Part shown: in pieces, positions 1 to 7,598 of the stretch
How positions within the stretch are numbered: position 1 is the first letter of the stretch
How the letters are laid out: each line of letters opens with the position of its first letter
Assembly (NCBI GenBank): GCA_023429565.1
Contig: JAEZDJ010000091.1
Span: 1-19,181 of the forward strand
DNA: 19,181 nucleotides
Source: Actinomycetes bacterium
GTDB lineage: Bacteria; Actinomycetota; Coriobacteriia; Coriobacteriales; Eggerthellaceae
Direction: 5' to 3'
The notes under the pieces: generated by a model
What the model was told of the DNA's origin: nothing
The model's input: only the letters and a program-made list of their open reading frames with translations
Databases searched by the model: none
Made by a program: the position numbers and the translations under genes

Positions 1-308
1 ATGGACCCCACCGGATTCCCTTTCAGAACGCGCTTGAGCAGGTTCTCGATCGAGCAGCGGGCACCCTTCTTCGTCTTGAATTTCTGGAACGCCTGCCTCC
101 AGGTCTTCACCACCTCGTTTTCGGAAATGACGTTGCTGGTAAGATAACGGTTGGCTTCCTCGTTGGCATCGGCCAGCAGCTTCGCTATCTCGACCGCGTC
201 TTCGGAAGGAATCTCGTCGGCGCTCTTCAGGCCGCTCACGACCATGACTCCGATGCTGGCATCAGGAAACAGCTCCCAAAACGACTCTTCCGCGACGAAC
301 TTTTGCAT
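1..308 (-). CDS. B3/4 domain protein, C-terminally truncated by window edge
   Basis: The reading frame opens with ATG at 308 and runs off the left edge after about 102 codons, so only the N-terminal part is seen. The start is supported by AGAGGAAAG just upstream. The visible protein begins MQKFVAEESFWELFPDASIG, continues with a helical segment rich in Glu and Ala, and then reads WRQAFQKFKTKKGARCSIEN. This matches the layout of free-standing B3/4 proteins (COG3382), which resemble the B3/B4 tRNA-editing domain of the phenylalanyl-tRNA synthetase beta chain. Family members are about 220-240 residues, so roughly half is missing. The substrate is unknown; by family analogy it may bind or edit a mischarged tRNA, which is inference. 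It is a separate unit from the upstream PPOX-like gene, with a 166-base gap. Confidence 0.75.
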   Translation of the reverse strand, partial: MQKFVAEESFWELFPDASIGVMVVSGLKSADEIPSEDAVEIAKLLADANEEANRYLTSNVISENEVVKTWRQAFQKFKTKKGARCSIENLLKRVLKGNPVGS

Positions 309-474
309 GGCTTTCCTCTCTATGAGAAAAGCGCCCCTACGCCTCCACCTTCAAAGCCCTACGGTGTTGGCATATGAGCGCTTTCGCGGGTTTCCATCCG
401 GGGAAGGAAACGCTGTCATCTCTTGATTTGCCTTCATTTTACCGGGATTGTTCCGCGAGTGCCAAAAGGATTTT

Positions 475-966
475 TCATTTCTTCAAACGATGCGCACCTT
501 TGCCGGTGATTTCGTCGAGGTCGACCGCCCAGATGGCCGTCTCAGGCAGATCGCGCTTCATATTCGGGCCAATTTCATGTTTGTATTCAGGCAGGTACTT
601 CATGGTCAGCGCGACGAGCGCCTGACGGACGGAAAGGTCGTCCTCCACCCGGCGGATGCGCCCACGTGCGATGACCGACGCATAGCGCGAGGTGAGAAAG
701 TCATTCTCGAAGCATGCCTCCACTTCGGTCGCCACGGTCACGCATACCCGATCATCGCGTTCGAAGTCGTCCAGTTTGTGTCCATAGGTATTGGTGGTAT
801 GTATATAAAGCCTGCCATCCATCATCACATAGGACAAAGGCACGCCGTAGGGCATTCCGTCTTCGTCGACGGTGGATATGACGCAATATTCTCCCGCTTC
901 GAGAATCTCATGCGCCTCGCCTTCCGACAGCTTGCGATCCGCAACACGCATCTGATGGGTGGTCAT
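475..966 (-). CDS. Pyridoxamine 5'-phosphate oxidase-like, flavin-binding split-barrel protein (NimA/COG3467 type)
   Basis: A 163-residue protein with ATG at 966, preceded by AGGAGCG at a normal distance. It has the hallmarks of the COG3467 flavin-nucleotide-binding family: an N-terminal helix (LSEGEAHEILEAGEYCVIST), the strand pair around residues 28-48 (DEDGMPYGVPLSYV), LYIHTTNTYGHKLDDFERDD at about 53-72, and a strand with CVTVATEVE. Relatives bind FMN or F420 in a homodimeric split barrel; a subset (Nim) reduce nitroimidazoles. I cannot say which substrate this one uses, and resistance should not be assumed. The gene stands alone, 134 bases downstream of the COG2509 flavoprotein on the same strand. 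A CATAAT box at 1005-1010 may provide its own promoter. Confidence 0.85.
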   Translation of the reverse strand: MTTHQMRVADRKLSEGEAHEILEAGEYCVISTVDEDGMPYGVPLSYVMMDGRLYIHTTNTYGHKLDDFERDDRVCVTVATEVEACFENDFLTSRYASVIARGRIRRVEDDLSVRQALVALTMKYLPEYKHEIGPNMKRDLPETAIWAVDLDEITGKGAHRLKK

Positions 967-1004
967 CGCCGCTCCTATCGCTCGTTCGTCTTTCGTTGCA
1001 TCCG

Positions 1005-1010
1005 ATTATG
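1005..1010 (-). promoter_or_regulatory. Possible -10 box for the split-barrel protein gene
   Basis: Read on the minus strand this is CATAAT (five of six match TATAAT), about 40 bases upstream of the ATG at 966. No convincing -35 hexamer lies 16-18 bases further up. A short GGCC/GGCC stem (1029-1045) with a pyrimidine-rich tail just upstream could end the preceding flavoprotein transcript, but it is weak. Confidence 0.3.
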
Positions 1011-1100
1011 CCAGCAGAAGGAGAGAAAGGCCAGCGGCAACGGCCAGGCACCCAAAAGCAGGGCTCGGGACTTCTTGCTGCGCGACAGCTGTCATCGCCG

Positions 1101-2840
1101 TCAGCTGCGCTCCTCATAGGCCCGCGCAAGCGCTTGCGCGACACGGAGGCCATCGCATGCCGCGCTCATGATGCCACCCGCATAGCCGGCACCCTCGCCA
1201 CACGGATACAGGCCCGATCCTGCGGCATCGAGGCACCCATCGTCCTCTCCAGCCGATGCCGTCCGCGCAGCACCGCCATCGACCAGCGCCTGGAAGTTTC
1301 CGTCTCTGACGATGCGAACGGGGCTGGAGCTCCGGGTCTCGACGCCCGTCATGACGGCACCCCCATCCGCGAAGCCATGAAGCCGGCGATCGAGCAGGGG
1401 CAAGGCCTCGGAAAGGGCACCCGCGACAAAAGGAGGCAAACACTCATGCAGGTCGCACCATGCGACGCCCCGCGCGTAGCTGGGACGCACCGTCGGGCTC
1501 GGCGTGCCGGACGAGCCCGCCAGGAACTCCCCCACCGCCTGCGCGGGAGCCTGATAGGGAGCTCCACCGGACTCCCGTGCGCACGCATACGCCGCCCGCT
1601 CCATGCGTCGCTGAAGCTCGACGCCCGCCAGAGGGTGCGCGCTCCCAAAGTCATCCGGGCCCACGCCGACGAGCAGGGCGCTGTTCGCATTGCGCCCCTC
1701 ACGCGCAAAACGGCTCATGCCGTTCACCACCACGCCGTCCTCTTCGCTGGCCGCGCACACCACTTCTCCGCCTGGACACATGCAGAACGTGTACACCCCA
1801 CGTCCGCTCGGCAAGTGAACGGCAAGCTTGTAATCTGCCGCACCGAGCGCGGGATGGCTCGCCGCCTTCCCATATTGAGCGCGATTGATGTCTTTTTGCC
1901 GATGTTCGATGCGCACCCCGACCGAAAACGGCTTCTGCTCCATGCGAAGGCCGGCATCATGGACGACCTCAAACGTGTCGCGAGCGGAGTGCCCGCACGC
2001 CAGCACAAGACGGCTGGCATCCATGGCCTCGGCCTCGGCCAAGCGCGTGTCGAGCACCTCGATGCCAGCAAGCGCGCCATCCGAGAAGCGCAGGCCGGAG
2101 AGCTGCGCATGGAAGCGGACCTCACCGCCGGCTTCCTGTATCTGCCGACGGAGCGTGCGCACCACCTTGACCAGCAGGTCCGTGCCAATATGGGGCTTTG
2201 CCTGCCAAAGTATCTCTTCGGGTGCGCCGGCGTCGACGAACCAGCGCACCACATGCCGCGTCAGCGGGTTCTTCACGTTGGTGGTCAGTTTCCCATCCGA
2301 AAACGTGCCCGCCCCTCCTTCGCCGAACTGGATGTTCGTCACCGGATCAAGATCTCCGCCCGCATCGAAGGCATGGACTGCGGCAAGGCGCTCGCCCACT
2401 TCGCCACCGCGTTCCAGGACAAGCGGCTTCAAGCCGGCACGCGCCAAAAAGAGCGCAGCAAACAGTCCCGCCGGACCTGTTCCCACCACAATCGGGCGAA
2501 CATCGGCGGTCGCGTCAAACGCTGGGGCCAGCTCAGGAACAGCAAGTGGCTCATAAGGCTGATGGAGCTTCACGTTCGTCCCTGCGACCCCACGTCCCGG
2601 GACGGGAGAATCGGCAAGCACCCGGTCTTCCAGCGCCGCATCCGCAAGGCACACGCCCAACGTGGCTGCAAAATGCACGTCTTGCTTCTTCCGTGCGTCC
2701 ACGCTGCGCCTCAGAATGCGCACCGATCGCACCTCGGAAGGCGCGATGCCCAGCGCCCGTGCAGCGGTCGTCGCCAACAGGCCCTCTGCTCCAGGAAGTC
2801 CCGCATCGAGCGGGAGGCGCACGTTCGACACCTCAAGCAT
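1101..2840 (-). CDS. FAD-dependent oxidoreductase, COG2509 type
   Basis: The start is taken as ATG at 2840, giving 579 residues beginning MLEVSNVRLPLDAG. The frame is open further upstream, but that part overlaps the neighbouring gene and lacks family character. After an N-terminal domain of about 110 residues comes a dinucleotide-binding fold (VGTGPAGLFAALFLARAG, about 116-133) ending in the FAD-binding acid LVLERGGEVGER. Then come the family motifs GEGGAGTFSDGKLTT and, near the C-terminus, VETRSSSPVRIVRD and LYPCGEGAGYAGGIMSAA. COG2509 proteins are FAD enzymes of unassigned substrate, normally 460-580 residues, in the cytoplasm. The first 8 bases overlap the end of the COG2081 flavoprotein gene, so the two are almost certainly translationally coupled. 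Confidence 0.88.
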   Translation of the reverse strand: MLEVSNVRLPLDAGLPGAEGLLATTAARALGIAPSEVRSVRILRRSVDARKKQDVHFAATLGVCLADAALEDRVLADSPVPGRGVAGTNVKLHQPYEPLAVPELAPAFDATADVRPIVVGTGPAGLFAALFLARAGLKPLVLERGGEVGERLAAVHAFDAGGDLDPVTNIQFGEGGAGTFSDGKLTTNVKNPLTRHVVRWFVDAGAPEEILWQAKPHIGTDLLVKVVRTLRRQIQEAGGEVRFHAQLSGLRFSDGALAGIEVLDTRLAEAEAMDASRLVLACGHSARDTFEVVHDAGLRMEQKPFSVGVRIEHRQKDINRAQYGKAASHPALGAADYKLAVHLPSGRGVYTFCMCPGGEVVCAASEEDGVVVNGMSRFAREGRNANSALLVGVGPDDFGSAHPLAGVELQRRMERAAYACARESGGAPYQAPAQAVGEFLAGSSGTPSPTVRPSYARGVAWCDLHECLPPFVAGALSEALPLLDRRLHGFADGGAVMTGVETRSSSPVRIVRDGNFQALVDGGAARTASAGEDDGCLDAAGSGLYPCGEGAGYAGGIMSAACDGLRVAQALARAYEERS

Positions 2841-4125
2841 GAGCCAGCCTTTCCACCGCTGAACGACCGGCAAGAATGCCGCTCGTCCAAGCCCAATGAA
2901 GGTTGTATCCGCCACAGGGCCCATCCACGTCCAAAGCCTCGCCAACCGCATAGAGCCCGGGATCGCATCGAGACTCCATGGTGGAAGGATCAAACAGGCT
3001 GACGTCATAGCCACCACGGGTCACCTGGCATTGGCGAGGATCGCCAATGCCCGCCACCGTAAGCGGAAACGCCTTGAGAGCCCGAGCAAGCGGAGCCACG
3101 TCCGCCTCGTCAAACGGGGAAGAAGGATGCAGTCCGGCCTGCCCGATCACCGCACGTGCCACCGGCGGCAGCAGCAGGCCACGCAGGAAATCCTCACAGG
3201 TCAAGGTCAGTCCGCCGGCAACCATGCGCCTGCGGCGAGAAGTCAGGAACCGTTCCCCCTTTGGCTCAGAGGGAAGGAAGTCCACGAGCAGCGCATCGCC
3301 CTTGCAGGCAAAGCGCGAAAGGTTGAACACGGCGATGCCCGACACCCCGTACGAGCGAAACAGCAGCTCACCGCTTTCCCTCGCCTTCTGCTTCCCCTCA
3401 GGGCCGACGACGGAAAGGGAGGCACGCACGCGAATGTTGTCGAGACGCTTCACGACGGCTTCCGCCGTCTTGAGGGGACCCAGAACCGGGCGGCCCGGTG
3501 CGTGTGCATAGGTGCTTGGCATCGCCTCAACGTCCGTCCGACCGCCGCAAGCGACGATGACGGCCTGGGCGTGGATGACCCTGCCGTCACCGGATCGAAG
3601 ATGAAACCGCTCCCCCGAACGCGAGGGAGGCACGATTTTGACAACTTCCGCCTCGCGCTCCTCACGTACCCCTAAACGCTCGCAGGCGAAGCGAAGCACG
3701 TCGAGCACGCTGGATGCTTTGTTGGCGAGAGGATAGAGCCGCCCATCGTCATCTTCCCGCCACACCAGGCCCAGATCAGAAAAGAATTCGCAAATGGGAT
3801 GCTCCTGGAGCTCCCGCGCCGGCGCTTCATCGCTGCGCTCCACGCCTTGGTTCAGGAGTTCGGCAAGGGCTCGCGACACGAATTCACCGTTGCGGTAGAC
3901 ATTCCCCGTGATTCGCGCGTTCGAAAAGTTGCAGCGGCCATTTCCCGTCACCAGGATGGAACGACCCACGCGCTCGTCAGCCTCATAGATCACGATGTCA
4001 ACGGGGACGATGCCCCGTACACCCTCCCGCCGCAACGCGTTCAGCCTGCGCGCGGCAGCGACGGCAGCGGCCAATCCCGCAGCGCCGCCACCGACTATCG
4101 CCAAAGTTTTTCGTTCGTTATCCAT
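2833..4125 (-). CDS. NAD(P)/FAD-dependent flavoprotein, HI0933/COG2081 family
   Basis: From ATG at 4125 the protein is 430 residues (MDNERKTLAIVGGGAAGLAA). The glycine-rich FAD fold starts within ten residues, as usual for this family. Other family marks are GRSILVTGNGRCNFSN at about 66-81, and near the end TMESRCDPGLYAVGEALDV and GGYNLHWAWTSGILAG. The start is uncertain: in-frame ATG at 4143 and TTG at 4170 also exist and none has a good ribosome site. The TTG begins 2 bases after the symporter stop. Members are cytoplasmic FAD proteins; some are annotated BaiN or aminoacetone oxidase, but those names do not transfer reliably. The gene sits between the AGCS symporter and the COG2509 flavoprotein, probably in one transcript. 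Confidence 0.87.
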   Translation of the reverse strand: MDNERKTLAIVGGGAAGLAAAVAAARRLNALRREGVRGIVPVDIVIYEADERVGRSILVTGNGRCNFSNARITGNVYRNGEFVSRALAELLNQGVERSDEAPARELQEHPICEFFSDLGLVWREDDDGRLYPLANKASSVLDVLRFACERLGVREEREAEVVKIVPPSRSGERFHLRSGDGRVIHAQAVIVACGGRTDVEAMPSTYAHAPGRPVLGPLKTAEAVVKRLDNIRVRASLSVVGPEGKQKARESGELLFRSYGVSGIAVFNLSRFACKGDALLVDFLPSEPKGERFLTSRRRRMVAGGLTLTCEDFLRGLLLPPVARAVIGQAGLHPSSPFDEADVAPLARALKAFPLTVAGIGDPRQCQVTRGGYDVSLFDPSTMESRCDPGLYAVGEALDVDGPCGGYNLHWAWTSGILAGRSAVERLAHA

Positions 4126-4172
4126 ACGGCCATGATACCGCATACAAGAAGAAATGCCGAAGCTTGCCAATC

Positions 4173-5588
4173 CTACTTCGACTCGAGCACCGGAATCGGC
4201 GTGTCATCGATCTCATCAAGGTTTTCGTCCCAAACATAATGCTTGGTCTCACGGGCAATCAAGCCCGACAACATGAGAACCATGATGATGTTCGGCAACG
4301 CCATGAAGGCATTGGTGATGTCGGAAATGGTCCACACCAGGTCACCAACGCCAACCGCTCCCAAGAATGCGACCAGGACATAGAGGACCTGATACGGGCG
4401 GATCGCACGCTTGCCAAACAGGTAGGTGACGCAACGGTTGCCGTAATAGGACCATCCCAGAATCGTGGAATACGCGAAGAGGACCATGCCAAACACCAGG
4501 ATGGGCGTGCCGATGAAAGGTATCGAGGCGAAGGCTGCGCTGGTCAACTCCGCCCCAGCCTGAACTTGGCCCGTCTCCAGAATGCCAGGGTTTGCCAGCA
4601 TCGTCGACACCAGCACGAGGCCGGTCAGCGCACACACGACGACCGTGTCCCAAAACGTGCCCGTCATGGACACGAGCGCCTGACGCGCAGGATTGCGCGT
4701 CGTGGCAGCAGCAGCCACGATGGGAGCGGATCCCATGCCAGACTCATTTGAAAACAGACCACGTGCGGCTCCAAACTGCAATGCCGCCATCAGCCCGCTG
4801 CCAAGTGCACCGCCAAAGGCTGCCTTAGGCGTGAAGGCGCTCTCGACTATCAGGACGATGGTATCTCCTAAATAGGCCCAGTTGATGCCTATGATCACCA
4901 AGCAGCCGAGCGCATAGGCAATGGCCATGAACGGAACGAGTTTCTCACACACTCGCGAGATGGACTTGACCCCGCCAAAGATGACGATCGACACCAAAAC
5001 GACCACAGCCAGCCCGATGCTCCAGGGAGGAATGCCGGGAATGTTTGAGACGAGGACATCCGTCAGAGCACTGGCCTGCACCGCCGATCCGATGCCGAAT
5101 GAGGCGATTGCCGCGAAGAGGGCGAAGGCGCCCGCGCCGAGCATGCCCCACCAGGGAGTCTTTCCGTCCTTTTGAAAAGCACGCCTCCATGCATACATGG
5201 CGCCGCCAAGCATATTTCCCTTATGATCCTTCACGCGATACTTCACGCCTGCATACGTTTCCGCATACTTCGTCGCAATGCCAAAGACGCCCGTGAGCCA
5301 CATCCAGAACACGGCACCCGGCCCGCCCGCAAAGATCGCCGTGCCAACACCGACGATGTTGCCCGTGCCGATCGTAGCCGAAAGAGCTGTGGCAAGCGCT
5401 CCGAACTGGCTGATGTCACCCTCCGCATCAGGATCCTTGGTAACCGAAAGCTTAATGGCGGTCGGCAGTTTTCGCTGGATGATTCCCGTTCGAAAGGTCA
5501 AGAACAGGTGCGAGCCCAACAGGATCACGAGCATCGGAGGCCCCCAGACGAAGGCATCGACATCGTGGATGATCTGGACAATATCCAT
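4173..5588 (-). CDS. Sodium:alanine/glycine symporter family (AGCS) protein
   Basis: A 471-residue, very hydrophobic membrane protein, full length for the alanine-or-glycine:cation symporter family. ATG at 5588 is preceded by AGAGGAAC at 7 bases. The AGCS signatures are clear: GALATALSATIGTGNIVGVG with GGPGAVFWMW near residues 63-96, and FSNESGMGSAPIVAAAATTR at about 278-297, followed by NPARQALVSM. About eleven membrane segments can be read. Family members import alanine or glycine with Na+; the exact amino acid cannot be told from sequence. A perfect TATAAT lies about 120 bases upstream. It is the first gene of the run symporter, COG2081 flavoprotein, COG2509 flavoprotein. Confidence 0.92.
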   Translation of the reverse strand: MDIVQIIHDVDAFVWGPPMLVILLGSHLFLTFRTGIIQRKLPTAIKLSVTKDPDAEGDISQFGALATALSATIGTGNIVGVGTAIFAGGPGAVFWMWLTGVFGIATKYAETYAGVKYRVKDHKGNMLGGAMYAWRRAFQKDGKTPWWGMLGAGAFALFAAIASFGIGSAVQASALTDVLVSNIPGIPPWSIGLAVVVLVSIVIFGGVKSISRVCEKLVPFMAIAYALGCLVIIGINWAYLGDTIVLIVESAFTPKAAFGGALGSGLMAALQFGAARGLFSNESGMGSAPIVAAAATTRNPARQALVSMTGTFWDTVVVCALTGLVLVSTMLANPGILETGQVQAGAELTSAAFASIPFIGTPILVFGMVLFAYSTILGWSYYGNRCVTYLFGKRAIRPYQVLYVLVAFLGAVGVGDLVWTISDITNAFMALPNIIMVLMLSGLIARETKHYVWDENLDEIDDTPIPVLESK

Positions 5589-5707
5589 AGAGAGTTCCTC
5601 TTTCCTATGACAGGTTTCCCAGACATGACGAAAGAGCTGCTGTCGAGACCGAGTGGCAGAAAGACAATCTGTTTCGGCAGAAACACTTTCGCGCGCTAAA
5701 GTAAAGA

Positions 5708-5713
5708 ATTATA
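5708..5713 (-). promoter_or_regulatory. Candidate -10 box of the AGCS symporter operon
   Basis: A perfect TATAAT on the minus strand, giving a leader of about 110 bases before the ATG at 5588. The -35 region is poor (AAGTGG at a 17-base spacer). The leader also holds a small hairpin, GTTTC-TGCC-GAAAC, around 5670-5685, with no recognised role. Confidence 0.45.
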
Positions 5714-5876
5714 GGGGTGCACTAACCCGACCACTTGCAGAATTCCTCAACAAATCAGCGAGCGGCCCCGGAAAAGCACAAAACGCCTGGAGGTTCTCTT
5801 TGTCAAGCATTCTGAAACCGCTCTATTGTTCGGCACGCCTTAAAGGGCAAGTGTCAGAGTTCTACGTAATAATATA

Positions 5877-5914
5877 TGAATATATTCAGATAATTTACTG
5901 AATATAGGTATAAT
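5877..5914 (+). promoter_or_regulatory. Promoter and candidate operator of the toxin-antitoxin pair
   Basis: The -10 is a perfect TATAAT at 5909-5914; TTCAGA at 5885-5890 could be the -35 with an 18-base spacer. A perfect 12-base palindrome, TGAATATATTCA (5877-5888), overlaps the -35. Its half TGAATATA recurs at 5900-5907, 23 bases (about two helical turns) downstream and just before the -10. Antitoxins of the Phd/YefM group usually repress their own promoter through such repeats; the operator role is inferred. The segment is much richer in AT than its surroundings. Confidence 0.6.
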
Positions 5915-5938
5915 AGAAAAGAAAGAATGGAGGGAATC

Positions 5939-6220
5939 ATGCCTATCGTAAAGCCGTCTTCCGATCTACAGCGGAATATATCTGATATCTATGAACTGTG
6001 CCACGACACCCTTGAGCCGGTCTATATCACTCGCAATGGCGAGACCAGCCTCGTGGTCATGGATGCTGCTGCATTCGACGCCAGGATGGATCTCCAGCAA
6101 AAGGTTTTTGAAAGAGAAATGCGAACGTACCAAGGTATCATGAGGGGATACGAAGAAGCCAGAGAAGGTAAACTCACGTCCCTCGATGAGGCGCGCAGGG
6201 AAAAACGCGATGGACGATGA
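5939..6220 (+). CDS. Antitoxin of a type II toxin-antitoxin system (Phd/YefM family)
   Basis: A 93-residue protein starting MPIVKPSSDLQRNISDIYEL. ATG at 5939 is preferred over the in-frame ATG at 5927 because GGAGGGA sits 4-5 bases before it; the earlier ATG lies within that site. The N-terminal half has the Phd/YefM fold signature: LQRNISDIYELC, then EPVYITRNGETSLVVMD, which forms the dimer that binds DNA. The C-terminal half is charged and helical (REMRTYQGIMRGYEEAREGK) and should wrap the toxin. It overlaps the toxin gene by 11 bases, so the pair is coupled. It probably represses the promoter just upstream. Confidence 0.88.
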   Translation: MPIVKPSSDLQRNISDIYELCHDTLEPVYITRNGETSLVVMDAAAFDARMDLQQKVFEREMRTYQGIMRGYEEAREGKLTSLDEARREKRDGR

Positions 6221-6524
6221 GGAAGACCGTCCCTATCAGGTTCTGCTGACCGACGCAGCAAAGCGTGCCTACCAACGCGTGATGGCGAAGCAGGATCTTC
6301 TGCGCATTGACAAGGTGCTTGATGTCTTGGACACGGTCCCCGAGATAGGCGGGTCCTATGACCCGATCTACGAAGCAGCAAAACCTCCGTTTGATGTGAG
6401 GGTGGCATACGCGGGTCACTACGGAATCTATTACAGGATAATGGAATCCGACAAGCAGGTTCATGTCTACTCCATAGAGGACCAGCGACGTGACCCGCTG
6501 ACGAGGTTCAACAATCACTCTTAG
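6210..6524 (+). CDS. RelE/ParE-superfamily toxin
   Basis: A 104-residue protein starting MDDEEDRPYQVLLTDAAKRA at ATG 6210; AGGG lies nine bases upstream. An in-frame ATG at 6186 would add eight residues with no family similarity. The layout is that of RelE/ParE toxins: YQVLLTDAAKRAYQRVM (strand and helix), a second helix DKVLDVLDTVP, then the paired strands FDVRVAYAGHYGIYYRI and VHVYSIEDQRRDPLTRF with conserved Arg and Tyr. RelE members cut mRNA on the ribosome and ParE members poison gyrase; the sequence does not settle which. It overlaps the antitoxin gene by 11 bases. Confidence 0.82.
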   Translation: MDDEEDRPYQVLLTDAAKRAYQRVMAKQDLLRIDKVLDVLDTVPEIGGSYDPIYEAAKPPFDVRVAYAGHYGIYYRIMESDKQVHVYSIEDQRRDPLTRFNNHS

Positions 6525-6555
6525 GAGAAGCGCCGCCGGCAGGCGATCCTCGCGC

Positions 6556-6584
6556 TTGCACTCTGCCATCGGTATCGCTACAAT
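6556..6584 (+). promoter_or_regulatory. Candidate promoter of the riboflavin transporter operon
   Basis: TTGCAC (6556-6561) and TACAAT (6579-6584) are separated by 17 bases. The -10 matches five of six consensus bases and the -35 three. Transcription would start near 6590, just before the first paired strand of the riboswitch at 6598, which supports the call. Confidence 0.55.
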
Positions 6585-6597
6585 ATGCGCCAATGAA

Positions 6598-6790
6598 TTC
6601 TGTTTCAGGGCGAGGTGAAACTCCTCACTGGCGGTAAGCGGAAGTTGGACGCAAATGCGTTCGACGGGCCGCAAGTCCGCGAGCCTGGACGGCATGAGCG
6701 CATCTGCCGAAAGGCAGTCGACCATGTCCTCAGGTTGACCCGGTTTGATTCCGGGACCAACGGTCACAGTCCGGATGGAAGAGGCAGAGA
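6598..6790 (+). promoter_or_regulatory. FMN riboswitch (RFN element)
   Basis: The conserved RFN strings appear in order: TCAGGGCGAGGTGAAACTCC, then CTGGCGGTAAGCGG, then TCCGCGAGCC, then TTGACCCGG, TTTGATTCCGGGACC, CAACGGTCACAGTCCGGATG. The closing helix P1 pairs TCTGTTTC (6599-6606) with GAGGCAGA (6781-6788). GCGGA/TCCGC closes the P3 arm, which holds an inner hairpin ACGCA-AA-TGCGT. The variable arm ends in CTGCC-GAAA-GGCAG, a GNRA tetraloop. The element binds FMN and normally lowers expression of riboflavin genes. Here it precedes the riboflavin transporter gene ribU, exactly as expected. Confidence 0.96.
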
Positions 6791-6833
6791 TCCATGAGAA
6801 AGCGCCAATGCGTGCATTCATGGACCCCACGAA

Positions 6834-6871
6834 GCCTGTATGGAATGAATTCATACGGGCTCGTCTTCTTT
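6834..6871 (+). terminator. Possible riboswitch-controlled attenuator
   Basis: GCCTGTATG (6834-6842) pairs with CATACGGGC (6852-6860), with one G-U pair and a nine-base loop, followed by TCGTCTTCTTT. This could be the off-state terminator of the FMN riboswitch, but the T tract is interrupted. Other stems in the same leader are CCATG/CATGG (6792-6796 with 6819-6823) around AATGC/GCATT, and CAGGCCG/CGGCCTG (6873-6879 with 6903-6909) just before the ribU ribosome site. Control of translation rather than termination is therefore also possible. Confidence 0.45.
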
Positions 6872-6929
6872 CCAGGCCGGAAAACTTGACCCGAACAAAC
6901 AGCGGCCTGCAGAAAGAGAGGGATTTCAT

Positions 6930-7538
6930 ATGAAAGCCACACGCACACCCCAGGATGACGGCGCAGACAACCTCAGCTTCACAAATACGAACAGATGGGG
7001 AACGAGACAACTCGTCACGATGGCCCTCATGTGCGCAATCGGCGTGCTGCTGTCGTTCATCGAGTTTCCTTTGCTGCCGGGAGTCGCCTGGCTCAAGTAC
7101 GACGCCTCCGCCATGCCAGCCATGGTGTGCGGGTTCGCCTTCGGTCCAGGAGCAGGCTTGGCCGTCGGCATTGTCGGCGCCGTCATCCACGGCATACTCT
7201 TGGCAGACTTCTCGGGAGCCATCATGACCATCCTCGTGGTCACGGGCTTCGTTGTGCCCGCATCCATCGTGTATCATCGGCTTCACACGTTCAAGGGTGC
7301 CATACTTGGCTTGGTGGTGGGCGTCATCGTATCCACCATCATGGCAATTCTCGGAAACCTGGTCATTACCCCCCTGTATCTCGGCGTGCCCCTGGACGCG
7401 GTCATATCCATGATCATCCCCATCCTCACCCCGTTCAACCTGCTGAAGGCAACGCTGAATGCCGTCTTGACCATCATCGTGTACAAAAGCGTGTCCAATC
7501 TGATGACGCCAAAGAAGAAGCAGGTCAAAGGAAGGTAG
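6930..7538 (+). CDS. ribU: Riboflavin ECF transporter substrate-binding (S) component RibU
   Basis: A 202-residue integral membrane protein with ATG at 6930 and GAGGGA at 6 bases. After a polar N-terminus of about 25 residues come around six hydrophobic segments. RibU features include LKYDAS (55-60) followed by PAMVCGFAFGPGAG, LVITPLYLGVP (144-154) and LTPFNLLKATLNAVL (166-180). RibU binds riboflavin from outside and delivers it by toppling in the membrane when coupled to the EcfA-EcfT module. Identity is reinforced by the FMN riboswitch directly upstream and by the ecfA1-ecfA2-ecfT genes directly downstream. Confidence 0.95.
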   Translation: MKATRTPQDDGADNLSFTNTNRWGTRQLVTMALMCAIGVLLSFIEFPLLPGVAWLKYDASAMPAMVCGFAFGPGAGLAVGIVGAVIHGILLADFSGAIMTILVVTGFVVPASIVYHRLHTFKGAILGLVVGVIVSTIMAILGNLVITPLYLGVPLDAVISMIIPILTPFNLLKATLNAVLTIIVYKSVSNLMTPKKKQVKGR

Positions 7539-7598
7539 CATCCCCTTCCCTGCTGCAAATATTCCTCCCCGCACCACGGACGAACCGAAAGGACTGGC

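Noticed and set aside
390..411. Terminator for the split-barrel protein gene (GTTTCC/GGAAAC stem)
   Set aside because: Only six base pairs with a ten-base loop and no T tract on the minus strand.
475..966. Nitroimidazole resistance (nim) gene
   Set aside because: The fold matches the NimA group, but this is a broad family with unknown substrates; resistance cannot be claimed from the sequence.
996..3002. A 668-codon open frame on the plus strand
   Set aside because: It lies opposite the COG2509 flavoprotein gene, is full of Arg, His and Pro, and matches no family; it is a mirror frame of GC-rich coding DNA.
2833..4125. Bile-acid 7-dehydroxylation enzyme BaiN
   Set aside because: The HI0933 family is often given this name, but no bai genes are nearby and the family is widespread in bacteria that do not use bile acids.
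6745..6933. Leader peptide of 62 codons overlapping the start of ribU
   Set aside because: It begins inside the riboswitch aptamer and has no ribosome site; the leader is better explained as the riboswitch expression platform.
6174..7577. A 467-codon open frame on the minus strand
   Set aside because: It runs through the FMN riboswitch, its leader and ribU in the wrong direction; composition is His/Asp-rich and untypical.
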